A DNA stretch of 64,000 nt, from positions 3,286,001-3,350,000 of the forward strand of contig JABRWF010000004.1 in assembly GCA_018343915.1 (NCBI GenBank). Direction: 5' to 3'. The notes under the pieces were generated by a model, which made no database searches, was not told the origin of the DNA, and saw only the letters and a list, made by a program, of their open reading frames with translations. Origin of the DNA: Agroathelia rolfsii (Eukaryota; Basidiomycota; Agaricomycetes; Amylocorticiales; Amylocorticiaceae). Shown here piece by piece: positions 22,511 to 35,576 of the stretch. The stretch's first letter is position 1. Every line of letters begins with the position of its first letter. Both the position numbers and the translations under genes were made by a program.

Positions 22511-25196
22511 TCAGGTCCACGGGTTTTCCTCATCCGGCGGCAAGTCCAGCACCCGAGCGTGTATTGGGGGCGTTGTCTCTTCCCTCGCCACGACGCCGTC
22601 AACTTCCTCGAATAACCTTTCCTCGCTCTCCTCAGCCTCTGCTATGTTCTTCTCCGCAGCACCAGATGGTTCCACCTCCGGATCATCCACCTCCATCTCC
22701 CCTCTGATCTCCTCTTTGTTCTCTAGGTCATCAATTACAAATCCACGCCTGTACACCTTCCGCAAGCCTGCCCCTCCCAGCGCAGGCTCCCCTTTCCTGC
22801 GTTCCCGCGCACGCTCCTCATCGGCCGCCTCCGGATCCTCCACAATCAAATCCACCGCATCGGGAGGCAGTGTCCTCGAGTTATTTCGAGACATCTGTGG
22901 CGGTGAGCGAACATTCTCACCCCCACTACCCGACCCGGACCCGGACGGAGACACGTTGCTATTCGACGTCTTGCGAGAGCGAGGTGTGATAGGTGACAAT
23001 GACGACGGTGAGCCCCTGCCATTCAAGGGCTGCAATCGGCCGTTGTTGCTATTGGTGACCAGCCGTTTGACATTTGTCCATTTGAATTTGATAGCACCAT
23101 CCTGGCCATCTTTATCGCGATCTTTATCATCAAGACCAGCTCGATCTGCATCATAGTCAATGATGCGTTCCTCGCTGACCCGTTGATCGTCCTGCATACG
23201 AGCTTTACCCTTGCCATTCTCCTTGTGCGCCTCGGCGATGGAGTTTGGATGCAAGCTGACAGCGCCGTAGCCTGTTCCAGGTCCCCGAATGGGGCTCGCC
23301 CACGCTCCACGCTCGTCGCTGAGAACACGCTCCTCTTCGCTCCAAATCATGATCCGGGCCTGTTCCGAGCTTACATCGATATTGGGATAGTTGTAATCGC
23401 CAAAAAGATACCGTCTACTACTGTCGAACAACTCTTCGTCCTCCTCATCGATGTCGCCAAAGGGCAGGTCAAATCCAGCGTCGGGGTCACCGTCCACACC
23501 ACGAAAGTCCCAGTCGGGGTTTCTCGGGGTTCCTTGAAGGTCCGGTGCATTGTGGTAAACATCCTCCGCCTCGGCCTCGAGCAATGGCGCATGGACCTCC
23601 TCGGGCTGCGCGCCGAGGCGCTTCACGGCATTGTTGATGCCCCTTTCCAGCTTTCCCGGCGCCGCTCTCTGAGAAACGGGGAGTGGTAGCCAGTACTTCG
23701 TTTTGCCGCCTTTGCTGTATCGCAGGCCGGCTTTGATACGTCGCTCTCTGCCGATGCCTTGGTGCATGAAGCCCTCACTGGGCTCGAATGCGCGGTAGTC
23801 CATGCCTTCGCCTCTTAGCGTGGCACGAGAGTCCTCGACGACATCCTTGAGCCCAAAGGCATCACGGAAGGCATAGTAGGCTGGCATACGCGCCACATAG
23901 TGTAATGATGGCGTGCTAAAATCACGGGGAGCGAACGCATACATGTGCGCAATAGCAAACAGGGGCATTTCAAAGGCGACCAGGGTGTCCGTGAGCCCCA
24001 GCGAGATATGCTCCATGTCCATGTATGGCCCTAGCCTGGTAATGACTCCCGCGGTGACGAGGCCAGAAACAAAGATGGATTGCCAGAATGAGAAAAAGAG
24101 GATGCCTTTGACACAAAGAAATTTGGGAACAGGTCTATAAATAAGATAGTCCGGATCAACAAGAAGAAATGAAGCAAAAATAGTTCAAAACTTACCGGAA
24201 GGGTTTGAGGTCGTCGTTCACACAGACCCAAAACATTGCCAAGCAATACAAACTAACACATATGCTAACATTGTACACAATGCTAACATACAAATACCCC
24301 GAGTCTGCTCTGAACTGGCCCTCGTTGTAGTTGCCAGTAGCTTTCAAGATAAGAGTCGCTATAGCCAAAACAGGTTTGACTTGGACGTATTCTATTGCCC
24401 TTCACATAGTCAGATTCACCACCAGAGAACGAGGATGACACAAGACTATGCATGAGTAGAATACGTACGAAGGATACCTCGTTTAAGGGCCAAGAAAGTA
24501 TACGGATCGCTGACATCGATCTCATGTTTGAAAAGGTTTAATGGGAAGACGGGCTCCTTCGGCGGCCGTCCATGTAGTAGAATCAGTAGAGAGCGCTCGC
24601 CACCAAGATAGAACAGTAAGAGTTGGAAAAAGCAGTAGATTACAAATGCCTGAGAAGCAAACCTAAATCAGTCATGTCAAACATCAAAATGCCAAATACT
24701 TGAAACAGAAAAAGGATAGTGTTTCGAGTTGATAGTGAAAGCAAATGGAGTTCACGTCTATTTTATTTCCTGCGTTCTGATCGCACAATACTATTCCAAG
24801 AGAAAGAGGCAGTGCTTACTTCGTAAATATCTCGGATAGCATCAATAAAAAATGCGGCGTCCAAAGAATATAGTGCGATCAGAGATGAGATGGCATATAT
24901 GGGTATCATAATCATAATTCGTATAACCATTCTAAGCGTGCAAGATTATATGTAACCAGTCCAGAAATTTCGAAGGTGGACACATACCGTTGTAACAAGG
25001 GCTGTCGATAGTTTTTCAGATGCTGGTAAATCGACATGAAAGAGACAATGGTAGCAACTGCCGTCGCAAAGCCAGTCAATCCCAGCAATACAGATGGTAG
25101 TTTTGAGCCAGCACCCTGTCTGGGTTCTGCATCACGCTCCGCTGTCAAGACATGTATAGTGTTTCGCGACAGCTCAGAAAATGATAGATCCAGCAT
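22511..25196 (-). CDS. TMEM184/OST-alpha family (DUF300) membrane protein
   Basis: This is a seven-TM protein related to organic solute transporter alpha and fungal TMEM184 (vacuole or plasma membrane). The start is the ATG at 25194-25196, before PSVLLGLTGFATAVATIVSF. Exons joined by short introns carry the family blocks QHLKNYRQPLLQRM, RIMIMIPIYAISS, FIDAIRDIYEAFVIYCFFQ, LGGERSL, VSDPYTFLALKRGI, FWVCVNDDLKPFRPVPKFL and FWQSIFVSGLV. After the last helix a ~400-residue hydrophilic Ser/Pro/Glu-rich cytoplasmic tail runs to DLPPDEENPWT, longer than in animal relatives but usual in basidiomycetes. A longer N-terminus with a non-ATG start is possible but unsupported. Confidence 0.9.
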
Positions 25197-25851
25197 AAAG
25201 TCCGAGTCCCAGAGTTGCCAGAAATATTTGGAGGTGCTGCTAGAAGCCCAAATACGCAAGCGCTTCGCTAGACGAGCAGAATTAAAGGCTACAGCACAGG
25301 GCTGCGCACCGCAGTGGACAAAGTAAAGTGTTATTCGGAGTCTGAAACAAGCGAGCAGCGTCTGTCGTCACCTCATGCTGACTCATCAGGATTATTTCAT
25401 CATCACATTATTACCTCCCCCCATGAACCTTTTACATTATACGGCTCTATCATGTACCACGGTGTGTAGAAAGTGGCAAGCTCTTTAGGAGCCTGGATAA
25501 TATTACCACTGGAGCCACTACCGTCATTGGTCCTAAATCACGTGGTCATGACGTCAGCCGAGATTGTCAAACAAAAAAACTTGTCATTTCTCTAATCTGT
25601 CTATTGCGAAAAGAACATTAGCTAGTTTGAGGTTTTTCTTCGTTAGTATTGAATGAAAGGCTTCTAGCAACGTGCATCATCCCCAAACTCCCCAAGCTGT
25701 AAAAGACCGGGGGTACAAGGGAGTGCCGGGCCGGGTGAGAGAGTGCGCGTCGGATTTTGGATCAAGCAGCTCCGATTGCGCCAGTCACGGTATAATACTG
25801 GGTGGGAACACCAACCCCGTCAGTCAGCATTTTCTTTCTTCTGCATCCACC
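25197..25851. promoter_or_regulatory. Divergent promoter region, TMEM184 / transaldolase
   Basis: 655 bp between divergent start codons. A CT-rich stretch just before 25852 (TTTCTTTCTTCTGCATCC) is typical of strongly expressed fungal glycolytic and pentose-phosphate genes. Confidence 0.4.
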
Positions 25852-27201
25852 ATGTCCACCTCTCTCGATTATCTTAAGCAAACCGGCACTGTCGTCGTAT
25901 CGGACTCGGGCGATTTTGAGTGTTAGTATACTGCTTTGATACTCGTGATCTAAAACGATAACTGATATGCGTATATGCAGCCATCGATGTGTACAAGCCT
26001 CAGGTAGATCGCCTACGACTGGCGGGGTGAATGAAACACTGATATATACATCTGTTACGTAGGACGCTACCACCAACCCTTCCTTGATCTTGGCTGCCTC
26101 CAAGAAGGAGGGCTATGCTCACCTCATCGATGCCGCTATCAAGTACGCCAAGGAGAAGGGCGGTGATCTTGAGGCTCAGGCCAACCATGCCGTAGACAGA
26201 CTTGTAAGCAAATTTTGGAGACAAAGGATTATTAGGAACAAGCTCTTACGTATTATCAATTTAGCTCATCGAGTTCGGCAAGGCCATCTTGGAAATCATC
26301 CCTGGTCGTGTCTCGACCGAGGTTGACGCCCGCCTGTCCTTCGACAAGGAGGGTACCAAGAAGAAGGTAATCCATATCTATCTTCATCTATAATGATAAC
26401 ATGATACTGATATACGACATTTGCGATAGGCCAAGGAGCTCATTGCTCTCTACGAATCTGTTGGCATCAAGAAGGAGCGCATTTTGATCAAGATCGCCTC
26501 GACCTGGGAGGGTATCCAGGCCGCCCGTGAACTCGAACGCGACGATGGCATCCACTGCAACTTGACCCTACTCTTCGGCTTTGGCCAGGCAGTTGCCTGC
26601 GCCGAGGCTAACGTCACCCTCATTTCACCCTTCGTCGGCCGTGTAAGTGACTCTCCACCATCTTCTGATATAATAACTGCAGATCTTAAACAAATTTCTG
26701 GTTTAGATCCTCGACTGGTACAAGAAGAACGATCCTAATGGCAACTACGCTGGAGACAACGACCCCGGTGTCCAGTCCGTGAAGAAGATCTTCAACTACT
26801 ACAAGCAACACGGCTACAAGACCATCGTCATGGGTGCTTCCTTCCGCAACGTAAGTATATGCTATACACACACGCAACTAGCTATTGATTAATCATATCT
26901 GCATAATCACCAGGTTGACGAGATCAAGTCCCTCGCTGGCATTGACTTCCTCACCATCTCCCCCAGCCTTCTTGAGGAACTCAAGAAGTCCACTGTCGAG
27001 GTGCCCAAGAAGCTCGACTCCAACAACGCCAGAGAGGGCCACCCCATCGACAAGGTCTCCTTCGTTGATAACGAGCCTGAGTTCCGCTGGGCGCTTCTGC
27101 AGGAGCAGATGGCCTTTGACAAGCTTCACGAGGGTATCAAGAAGTTTGCCGAGGACGGTGAGACCCTCAAGAGTGTCCTCAGGAAGAAGCTGCAGGCGTA
27201 A
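25852..27201 (+). CDS. TAL1: Transaldolase
   Basis: This cytosolic enzyme of the non-oxidative pentose phosphate pathway transfers a dihydroxyacetone unit from sedoheptulose-7-phosphate to glyceraldehyde-3-phosphate. Seven exons (25852-25921, 25981-26003, 26063-26203, 26265-26366, 26430-26642, 26707-26850, 26914-27201) give 326 aa, the usual length for the class. Key motifs are [12 protein letters not shown] with the catalytic Asp, [10 protein letters not shown], and [11 protein letters not shown] with Schiff-base lysine K133. [11 protein letters not shown] and GASFRN follow. The C-terminus is complete. Codons are strongly biased to C-ending forms, as expected for high expression. The start matches the family N-terminus. 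Confidence 0.98.
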
Positions 27202-27516
27202 ACTTGGTATCGGTATATCACAACGTGTTTGAATAATGTCACAAGAAAGCAACATGTATGGTTAATGTAGTGTACCACTAAGATACGCATGATATTTTAG
27301 ACTTTGGATGAGCATCACAAATCACGAGAGAAAGTGTCCATTATAGTTGGGTGATCCATATCCAACAAAACAGCATCCGTAAACTTCCCGTAGTCCAAAT
27401 CGTTCGGACTGAACACGGCAGCGATGTATTCCCGCTTCGATCAGTAGTAGTACACATAATAGTATTCATACAACTTGAACATCGCCTATTGAAGCTAGAC
27501 AAGGATATCAACAACG
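27202..27516. other. Intergenic region, transaldolase to UPF0303
   Basis: 315 bp holding the transaldolase 3' UTR and the promoter of the next gene. No other feature seen. Confidence 0.5.
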
Positions 27517-28332
27517 ATGGCCAACTCGGATGCTGCAGCTGACCGTGCAAGACAATTCCTCCCCATCATCGACCGTCAGGAGCAGCTCTTGAGATTCTCT
27601 TCCTTCACTGCGGATGATGCGTGAGCAGGAACAATAATTAACATGCGATATCAAGTATAAGCTCATACCAATATTGGTATCTGCACTTCCTCATTGGTAG
27701 CTTCACCATCGGTTCAGCCATCCGTGCCGCATTCTATGATAAAGTGGGCAGAGGCCTCACTGGACCCAATGGTATCGCCATCTCCATCGAGCTCTTCAAC
27801 GGCGACGTCCTTTTCAAAGCAAGTGTAGGAGATAAGACTGCGGTGACAGCGGACAACTGGTACATATAACCACACAACACACGTATTTTCCGAGGAATTA
27901 ACGCACTATCACACATTATACACTACATGGTTAACCATGAAATAACGACAGGCATTGGATCGCCGCCAAATCGCGCACCGTGGCGCGTTTCAATCGGTCA
28001 ACGTACTACATGGGTCAAAAGGCCATCGCTCGAGGGAAAGATTTTGGCACGTATGGCCCTGCACCTATAGGATCTCAGGTCGATGGGGAATACGCTTTTC
28101 ACGGGGGTGGGTTCCCAATCTGGGTGAAGAACGTCCCCGTGGGACCGATTGGCGCGATTATCGTCTCTGGTCTTCCCCAGGAGGTTTGTCCACCGTGGTT
28201 GGATTGGCTTGATATGTATTATCGTCGATGCTGATTAGAATTGCACCTCTGTAGATGGATCATCAGCTGATTGTGGATGTCCTTAGTGATCATCTCGGGG
28301 CTGCAGATGTCCCTAGTGTTATGGGAGCGTGA
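27517..28332 (+). CDS. UPF0303 family protein (YBR137W-like)
   Basis: A 190-aa cytosolic protein of the UPF0303/heme-degrading-like fold, homologous to yeast YBR137W, which has been linked to tail-anchored protein handling. Four exons (27517-27620, 27701-27859, 27952-28183, 28255-28332) join in frame. Family marks are the LRFSSFTADDAFTIGSAI start, GIAISIELFNGDVLF, a central DNWHWIAAKSRTVARFNRS, then YAFHGGGFPIWV and a GPIGAIIVSGLPQ glycine-rich end before the terminal DHQLIVDVL helix. Length and order match the family. It is convergent with the peroxiredoxin gene, 137 bp apart. The biochemical function is not settled. Confidence 0.9.
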
Positions 28333-28469
28333 GATTGAAGGGATTACAGGGATAATTGGGCCACTCTTCCATAGGATAGCAAGGAAAAAAGAGCAAGTAG
28401 ATTTCGCAAAAAATATAATACACTAGATCTTAAATATCGCCTGAGGAAATGAAAGCATCCTTCCATCCT

Positions 28470-29565
28470 TTATGCCGCAATAGATTTGATGTAATCCAGA
28501 GCGAGCTTGGGGCTGTTGTTTCAAAAAATGCGTCTCAGTCAATGGTCGCCGCTAAGAAACATAACTGGGACATACCTGTCTGCGGGCTTAACAGGGTTCT
28601 TCTTCTCAACGAGCTTTCCGCCCTTTTCGAAGATGAAATGACTTCGCTTCGTCTTGTTACCCTCGCCGGCACCAAGTGCCTTGATAAGGGTCCTCTTGGG
28701 GTCGGATAATAACGAATACGGCAGCTCTTTCTATAAGAAAAGAAGCAAGAAATTTACATCTATTAGTGGCAGAACAAAGCACCAAATAATCAAAAAAAAA
28801 AAAGAGACTTGCCTTGGTTTGCCACTTGGTCTGAGCAGTCGGCGTGTCTGCACTCAGACAGTAGACATCAAACCCGGTCGAAGTAAAATCGGGGTAAATA
28901 TCACGGAAGCCACAGGCCTGGGTAGTGCATCCAGCTGTCAACCATAAAATCCATCAGCAAGCCACCCTGAATACGAGAAGAAAAAAATCCCAAAGGAAAA
29001 GGCGAAAGGAAAATAAACTAACGTGTATCCGCCTTCGGGACAAGGAAAAACACGACGCCCTTTTCAGCAGTCAAATCCGCCACGTTGATATCCTCGTTTT
29101 TCTCGTTCTTCAGCGTCAAGGACGGCAACGAGTCGCCAATGTCGATCGTTTTCACATCCTCTTCGCCGCTTTCCTTAGCCAGCTCGTCAATTTCCTCAGC
29201 AGCAGCCTCTTTATTGTCCGACTCTGCAGCCTCAGACTTGGATTTTGTATCTTTTTTTGCAGAGGCTGGTTTTGACTATTATTATCATCAATAATTTACC
29301 ATCACAACCATAAAAGAAAGAAAAAAGCAGTTCGTTAAACATCATTAGTACACTTGCCAAAAAAAAAAAACCCAATAATATAAATTCAGATTCATACCTT
29401 TTTAGCAGTCGACTCCTGCGCAGCAACGTCACCCGAGTCGTCAGCACTGCGTTTCCTAGAAACACGAGGCTTCTTGGCAGCTGCTGGTGCAGCAGCAGCA
29501 GCCGGTTTTGCCTGAGAAGAAATACGTGTCGACCTTCGTGGTCCCTCAACAGCTGCGTCAGACAT
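28470..29565 (-). CDS. DOT5: Nuclear-type thiol peroxidase (PrxQ/BCP peroxiredoxin, DOT5-like)
   Basis: This atypical two-Cys peroxiredoxin reduces hydroperoxides using thioredoxin. The N-terminal ~85 residues are lysine/alanine-rich and disordered (RRSTRISSQAK, KKPRVSRKRSADD), resembling a nuclear localisation tail as in yeast Dot5. The AhpC/TSA core follows: GDSLPSLTL, VVFFLVPKADTPGCTTQACGF with peroxidatic and resolving cysteines five residues apart (C-x4-C), and a KWQTKKELPYSLLSDP helix. RSHFIFEKGGK lies near the C-terminal LALDYIKSIAA. The start is the ATG at 29563-29565. At least five exons are separated by short introns, some with A-rich runs. Symbol given by similarity of architecture. 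Confidence 0.88.
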
Positions 29566-30150
29566 GGCGAGGAAAAGAACAGGAGGGGAGGTAAAGGGAT
29601 GAAGATGAAGTGTGTACAGGTTCAACCGTTGATAATTGAAAGCGCGCGCGCGCATGCGTACTCCAGGGCTGGCTAGCTATCTCATCATCGCCTCAACGTG
29701 CGAGCGTGCGGGTGGTGGCGGTCCTTACACGTACCGTGCTCATGTACTCATGACTAATGGGGCATTTATACAATCATCATGTCAGGTACATCAGCAATAT
29801 CAGGACTTGCAATCAAAAGGACAATATAGCATGCATACAGTACCAGTATAGATTGTGTGTAGTGTGACCCGTATAAGGTGGAAAAGGGATGGATGGGGTG
29901 AAAAAAAATGTATCCATAGCGATGCGTTGTGTGCCATTATGATGTACATGTGCATGCCAATGTATGTACATTTACGCTAAGAAAAATGATCCCAAATGTG
30001 TAAAAAAAAAAAAGAATAAACCGTCCTCCGTGTGAGAATGATGCAGAAGATAATGCTGTAAAGAGTTTCAGGGAGAGATGTTTTATTATAGATAACGTAC
30101 GTACCTGTAAGAAAATCACAGACCTGACTGAGTATTGTATATAAGTTACA
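29566..30150. other. Gene-free stretch
   Basis: Promoter of the peroxiredoxin gene and 3' flank of the leucine-rich-repeat gene. It begins with a short (GC)n run near 29641. No gene seen. Confidence 0.5.
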
Positions 30151-33100
30151 TTACGATGAAGGAGATGGAACTTCAGGTATAGGGCTTGTTGGCGAACGTC
30201 CTATGTGAAAGGAGGGGGGGGGGGCGCGTTGATCAGTATTCAAATGCAAGAATGACTAGCGAGCAACTTTAACGCCTACCATTTGCACTCGTTGGCGATA
30301 TAACCTGAAGTATAGATGAAGAGGACGACCTCGAGCGCGAGATGTACGGCCGTGGGGAAGGCTTGGCGGGCTCTTGGGGCGACTCGGGCGCCTTAATGTC
30401 CTGGATGGGTGATGGCTGTACCTCGACTCCAAAGTCGTCCAGGAGCGGCCGTGGTGGCGGACGCTCAACCATAGCTTCAAGAAGCTGCGTAATCAAAGTA
30501 AAGAGTAAACGTAAGTCACAAACCGGTTTGAAACAGCAATAGAGAAAGTAACCAACCTCACGACGTAAGTCTTCTCCAGCGTATTCACCCTCCATCTCTT
30601 CCGGTCCAAGTAACACATTCCCCTTGCGGAAGATCTCGCCTTCCTCCTCCACCCACGACTTAGATCTGCAAAATTCCACCGCAAAATCTATCAGTACATT
30701 CATCTCAGAAAAAAGCATCGTGGAAAACCACAGACCTATCCGTGGGCGAAGCCACAGCTCCGGGAACCATCTCGTCCTCCGTCTCCACGTCCGAATGAAA
30801 GACCTCATCCTCATCCGAATCATCTAAAAACGCCGCCGTGGGGCTCAACACAGGCTCGTGCTCCGGTGGTGCCTTGCCTTTACCCTTGTCGATCCTGGGC
30901 GTCGACGCGATCTCTTCTTCCACCGTCTCTTCCCCCTTCTCGGGCGGTGCGACGATGTCCCCGTTCCCAAAGTAATCCTCGACTCCCGGAGTAAAGATGC
31001 CCAATCCCGGCGGACGTCGTGCATTACGGCGTTGCTGATGCTGCTTCTGGCTCTGGCGCGCCAAAGCGGCCGTCAGGAGGTCGTTCACCTCCAGGAGCTC
31101 CTGTAACCGCACGGGGTCGTCAGTGATACCGGCAGAGGAGGTGAGCTCCTGGTGCAGAAGGTTGCCCTTCTTCAGCATATCGTCCGCTTCGTCGGGAGGA
31201 GGCGTCGTGAGCTGTACGGGTGCGTTGGATAGCTCCGTTAGCTGCGCTAGGAAACTGCGCGCTTGGACAATGATATCACTCCGGATCTAGAGAGTTGGCG
31301 ATGATGATGGTTAGTCATTTTTTTTTTTGTTGGAATCACAACATGCAGCATAAGGGGGAAATAATAGCATACCTGCTTCTCCTCATCCTTGCGGATAGAC
31401 CGCGCTATTTGACTGTCTTCAATGAGGCCCCATACACCTTTACCATGGCCACGACCACCTTCTGGGGAGCCATCCGCCGCCCCCGTTGGTGTGACAGCCG
31501 ATGGTGATGCCATTGCCGCATCCTGCGTGCGCTTCTCGGCTTCCTCAGTGTTACGCACGCAAGTATTGAGAATATCGCGACACATCCTAGTCATGTACAA
31601 GCATCACGTTAGATCACTTATAGATATATCAAGTAGGCGAAAGAAGAAAAAAGAAAGAACCTACTTCGCATACTGTTCATCTCCAGGCGGAATGTTCAGA
31701 TCTAAGCAACGCATTACATGGTTCGACTTCAGACCCGAGCTGAGCGCCATGACGCCCGCAAAGTCGAGGTTATTATCCGTCAGGTCGAGGTGCAGCAGGG
31801 AACTCGACTCAGGTAGGAACTCGGCCAGTGCAATCGCACCCGCCGAAGTCATGGATGTAGAAGAGAGGAAGAGCCGTTTCAGAGCCGTGTTGAGCGTGAA
31901 CGCGGTTCGTAGCGATTGTATCTAACAAATGCGAAAGCGAGAAAGTCAGCCTAGGATCCTTTGGTTGATGGGTAGTTTTGAGTCACTCACCCCTTCCAAA
32001 CCAGGTCCAGAGCAGGGATTCTTGCTCAGATCAAGAGTCTCAAGACATGAATTATATTTCTGATTTTTTTTTTTTGCCAACAATATGAGCCATCCACTCT
32101 GGGTATTGAGAATGATCCTTGGACGACTCACCAGCGCCTCAGCAACTGCAACCAAGCACTGCACATCTAACTTGTTCTCGCTCAGGTTGAGCACTTTGAG
32201 TGTCCGATTGCGCTTCAAGACCTGAGCAAGATAGGAAATACCAGCCTACGACAAAACAAATCAGTATAAAAGGGAAGAACGGGGGGGGGGGGGGGACCAC
32301 CCTACTAACCCTCAAATCATTCCCCCTCAAATCTAACGTCCTCAGCGCGCCCAACCTCGGCAGATTATCCAACGCTCTAATATTATCCAACAGCGCCGCA
32401 CTCGGACCCTGGGCATGTAACGGGGTCCGCAGCGGCTCATGCTGCTGCTGCTGCGACCCCGCGCCAACGGCAGGCACCGGGTGCCGTGTTGTCACTCCTC
32501 CTTGTAACGAAGACGTAATGATCGGTACCGGCTGTCCAGACCCCGACACGGCGGGAGATGGGGAGGGTGGGGGCAGGCCACGTTTGGAGCGTGGGATGTA
32601 CGGCGTGTATGTTGTTTGTGGGCCGTTCAGCGCCGGGTGCCGCGGTGGAGGCTGGAGGGCGGCCAGGCGAGCAGATATGCTCTGCCGGGGGGAGGACGTG
32701 GACGTGGACCCGGTGGGTGAGGCTGAGCTCGTCGTGATTGGAGATGAGGGTGGGAGCGGGGACGGAGGCGACATGGGCAGGTTGATGTTTGATGTCGATG
32801 GGGAGGAGGGGACGGAGGAGGTTGGGCTCGTGTTGCTGTTGCTGCCGGGGACGATGTCGGGGTAGTCCTTCGTCATTAAGGCGAGGGCGACTGCGCCGTT
32901 GGCAGCGATGCGGTTATGACGTAGGGATATGTGGCGTAAGGAGGATGTACGAACGACATGGGCTGGTGCAGGTAGTGTAAGATGACGAGGATCATGGTTA
33001 GTAAATGCTGGGACATACCCAAGGCTTCGAGAGCTGCAGGTCGCAAGGAGCAGTCATCTAGTTTGAGCGAGAGAATGCCTGGGTTAGGTGCCATCGGAAG

Positions 33101-34071
33101 GGCGGTCACTATGAATTCTATGGCCTTCTTGTCTAGTGCATTCTGGGTCAGATCCAGAAATTGCAGACTTTTTGCCTATGTTGATTGGAATCAGAGACAA
33201 GGGATCATCATATTTATATGATTGGGCTGACCTTGGCTAAATACGCGCTCAGGAGCTTATAAGCAGGAGCCTTCATACGGTGATTCGATGAGACGGACAG
33301 AAACGTAAGGGTTCCTGGTATGAGGAGTGCATGTAAGATAGGTTTCAGCGTCTGTAGATTGCGTTAGCAACTGGACAATCAATAACACAGAGGTGGCACC
33401 TGCTCATCCAGATTGCATTCGCGAAGCACCAGCTTGCGCAGCCCCCATTCGATGGTGAATACATCAGATAAGATAGAGGCAGTTGTGGGGGTTAGCTGCA
33501 CGCCGGACAAATCTACTGTGCGGAGAGGCGCCGTGGCCGCATTCTAAAATAATAATAAAAAGGCACACGACATGTACACATCAGTCTCGTCGTCTCATCC
33601 AGCATTGGATCGATGCCCCAAACAGACCTTGAAGGCAGCAGAGACTGCAGCATCTGGCTCTTCTTCTCTGCCTGCGCAACATTCCCTGTAAAACGACTCC
33701 ACCTTGTCCATCGACCACCAACCATCGGCGCCGCTGCCGCTGATGGAATCTCCCCGGACAACACGCTTCCTTCTCTCCAGCTCCTTCTCCTCGATAGCCC
33801 TCTTCTCCTCTTTGAGGCCCGGCACAGAGGGAGGAGTCAAGGAGGATATGGGATAGACGACCGCAATTTCCGGCAGGATAAAATGGGCACGCTTAAGCGT
33901 CTTGGTTTCGTCATCGGGGCCGGATGCGCTGGTCTGGGAGGGCAGGATCTTTATTATACGAGAAAAGAGTGACTGTTGCGTCGGCGGCGGTCGTTTCAGT
34001 ATGGACTTTCCCGGGATGGGTATTGTTACAGAGGACGAGGAGGGAGAACTGGAGGCTGAGGAGGTCGACAT
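30151..34071 (-). CDS. Large RNI-like leucine-rich repeat protein, probable PP1 regulator (PPP1R37-like)
   Basis: A long multi-exon gene, roughly 1,000 aa. The N-terminus has GKSILKRPPP, then AHFILPEIAVVYPIS, then MDKVESFYRECC. This order (ILKRP, an aromatic-hydrophobic docking stretch, a short helix) is that of PPP1R37/LRR68-type PP1 inhibitors. Ribonuclease-inhibitor-like repeats follow across ~33.5-31.6 kb (for example LSLKLDDCSLRPAALEAL, LKVLNLSENKLDVQCLVAVAEAL, LLHLDLTDNNLDFAGVMAL). A Ser/Pro-rich insert (32.4-32.9 kb) breaks the repeats. After the repeats comes a helical region (MCRDILNTCVRNTEEAEKR, LQELLEVNDLLTAAL) and a disordered acidic, then Pro/Ser-rich tail ending SPTSPIPEVPSPSS. 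PP1 binding is inference. Confidence 0.8.
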
Positions 34072-35576
34072 GGTTGTCTAACAGTGCAACATGTATGGTT
34101 TTACTGAGAACAGCAGCGTCGGAGCAAAGTGCCAGGAGAAAAAGTGAGCCAAGTGGTGATCAGGTTCAAGGTGACGTGCAGACGGACAAGTCGGCTACTG
34201 CGCTAGCGCCTGCTCGTCCACCACCAACGCTTGTCATCTAATCACCATTCTTAACGACATAGAATATTCATAACAGAAAATGGCATGGAAAACTGCTTCG
34301 GATCAATGCAGGAATTACTAGTATATCTACAGGCCCTCAAAGAAAATCAAAATAGTATGGTTTGGTCGTCCCTCCCCAATAAAATCAAGCGCCACGGCGA
34401 GGATTGAGTGAAACTGTCATTAGAGGCAGGCAACGTCCCTGGGGCCCATTGCCAACATATCTTGAAGCTGACGAGGAGACTTTGAAATGAGCATTCACTT
34501 TGTTATTACAAGTCTAATCAAAGACTGCCTGCTACATCGTCATAGGGATTATCTTTTATCTTATCGGCCATACTCAAAGACCAAGGCCAAAAAAACCGGC
34601 TTGGGCTGGAACAACAAGAATATATCACAATTCTATATTCTCACAATTGTTGTAGCACTAAGCTGGTACTTTATGAGAGCACGAAACGGCTCCTGAAACT
34701 CAAGCTCTGTTGCGGCAGAGTTCATATGATGGCAACAGTCCATATAAATACATAAAACTGACAATAGCACTGCCAGTGGTGCAGTGCTCGAGCTAGCTCA
34801 ACCAAATGGGTGTTTTCAGGCCTACAATATTATACCTCGCGGTGGTTCAGGATGAGTGTATGGGCGATGCGCGATGATGGTAGCCGGTTGTGCAGAGTAC
34901 GTACTTCCGAAGCCCATCCACTTCATGATCAACAACACCGAGTTATCACACAAGAACCGAAGCCTGAGTTGAGAACAATATCCTATGGGTTAATAGTCGT
35001 CCCAATTCTCTCAACGCATAAACCACTAATTACAAGAGTATGGTCAGCTGGATTTCTTCATGAGCCCGCCCCGGACCCGAGAACAAAATGCGGAAAATTT
35101 ACGTCCGAGGCCATTGATGCCCATCTCAGTCGATGTTATTTCCTAGTGGGTTTAATGTTCCTTCCCGCCAGCAATGGGTGCTAATAAGTGCAGAATTACA
35201 AGATAGAGCCCAATTAACCACCTGGGCGCCCCTCAGTATTATAACATCAAGCTACTCAGCATGTCAGATACCAACAATGGCATACAGCCCTTATCACCAT
35301 CATCATTACAGTCTTGTCTTGGTGCTGGTGTAACCCGACAAAGGGCCATCAAACAATCATCCATCATCCAACCGTCTTGCCCGCCATCATCACGTCTTAA
35401 TATCGCATATATATAAGGTCCATGCTCAACTGACCATTTGTATTCCTTTTCTTCTCTGTTCCGACCTGTCTATAAGAACACGCCTATACAGACATAGATA
35501 TATATTTATCTTATCCAGTTAGCTTCATAGACCTTGGCCCCGAAGAAGTATATACGCCCACTCCACTACCAACACT
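34072..35576. other. Gene-free stretch, divergent promoters of LRR and UstYa-like genes
   Basis: 1.5 kb. The right end has a TATA box and AT-rich leader for the UstYa-like gene. I looked here for a short secreted precursor with repeated cores (as in UstYa-associated peptide clusters) and saw none. Confidence 0.45.
35409..35417 (+). promoter_or_regulatory. TATA box of the UstYa-like gene
   Basis: ATATATAAG about 165 bp upstream of the start codon at 35577. Confidence 0.5.

Noticed and set aside
25197..25259. Upstream extension of the TMEM184 gene
   Set aside because: The frame begins at TTG, not ATG; the first in-frame ATG is at 25194-25196.
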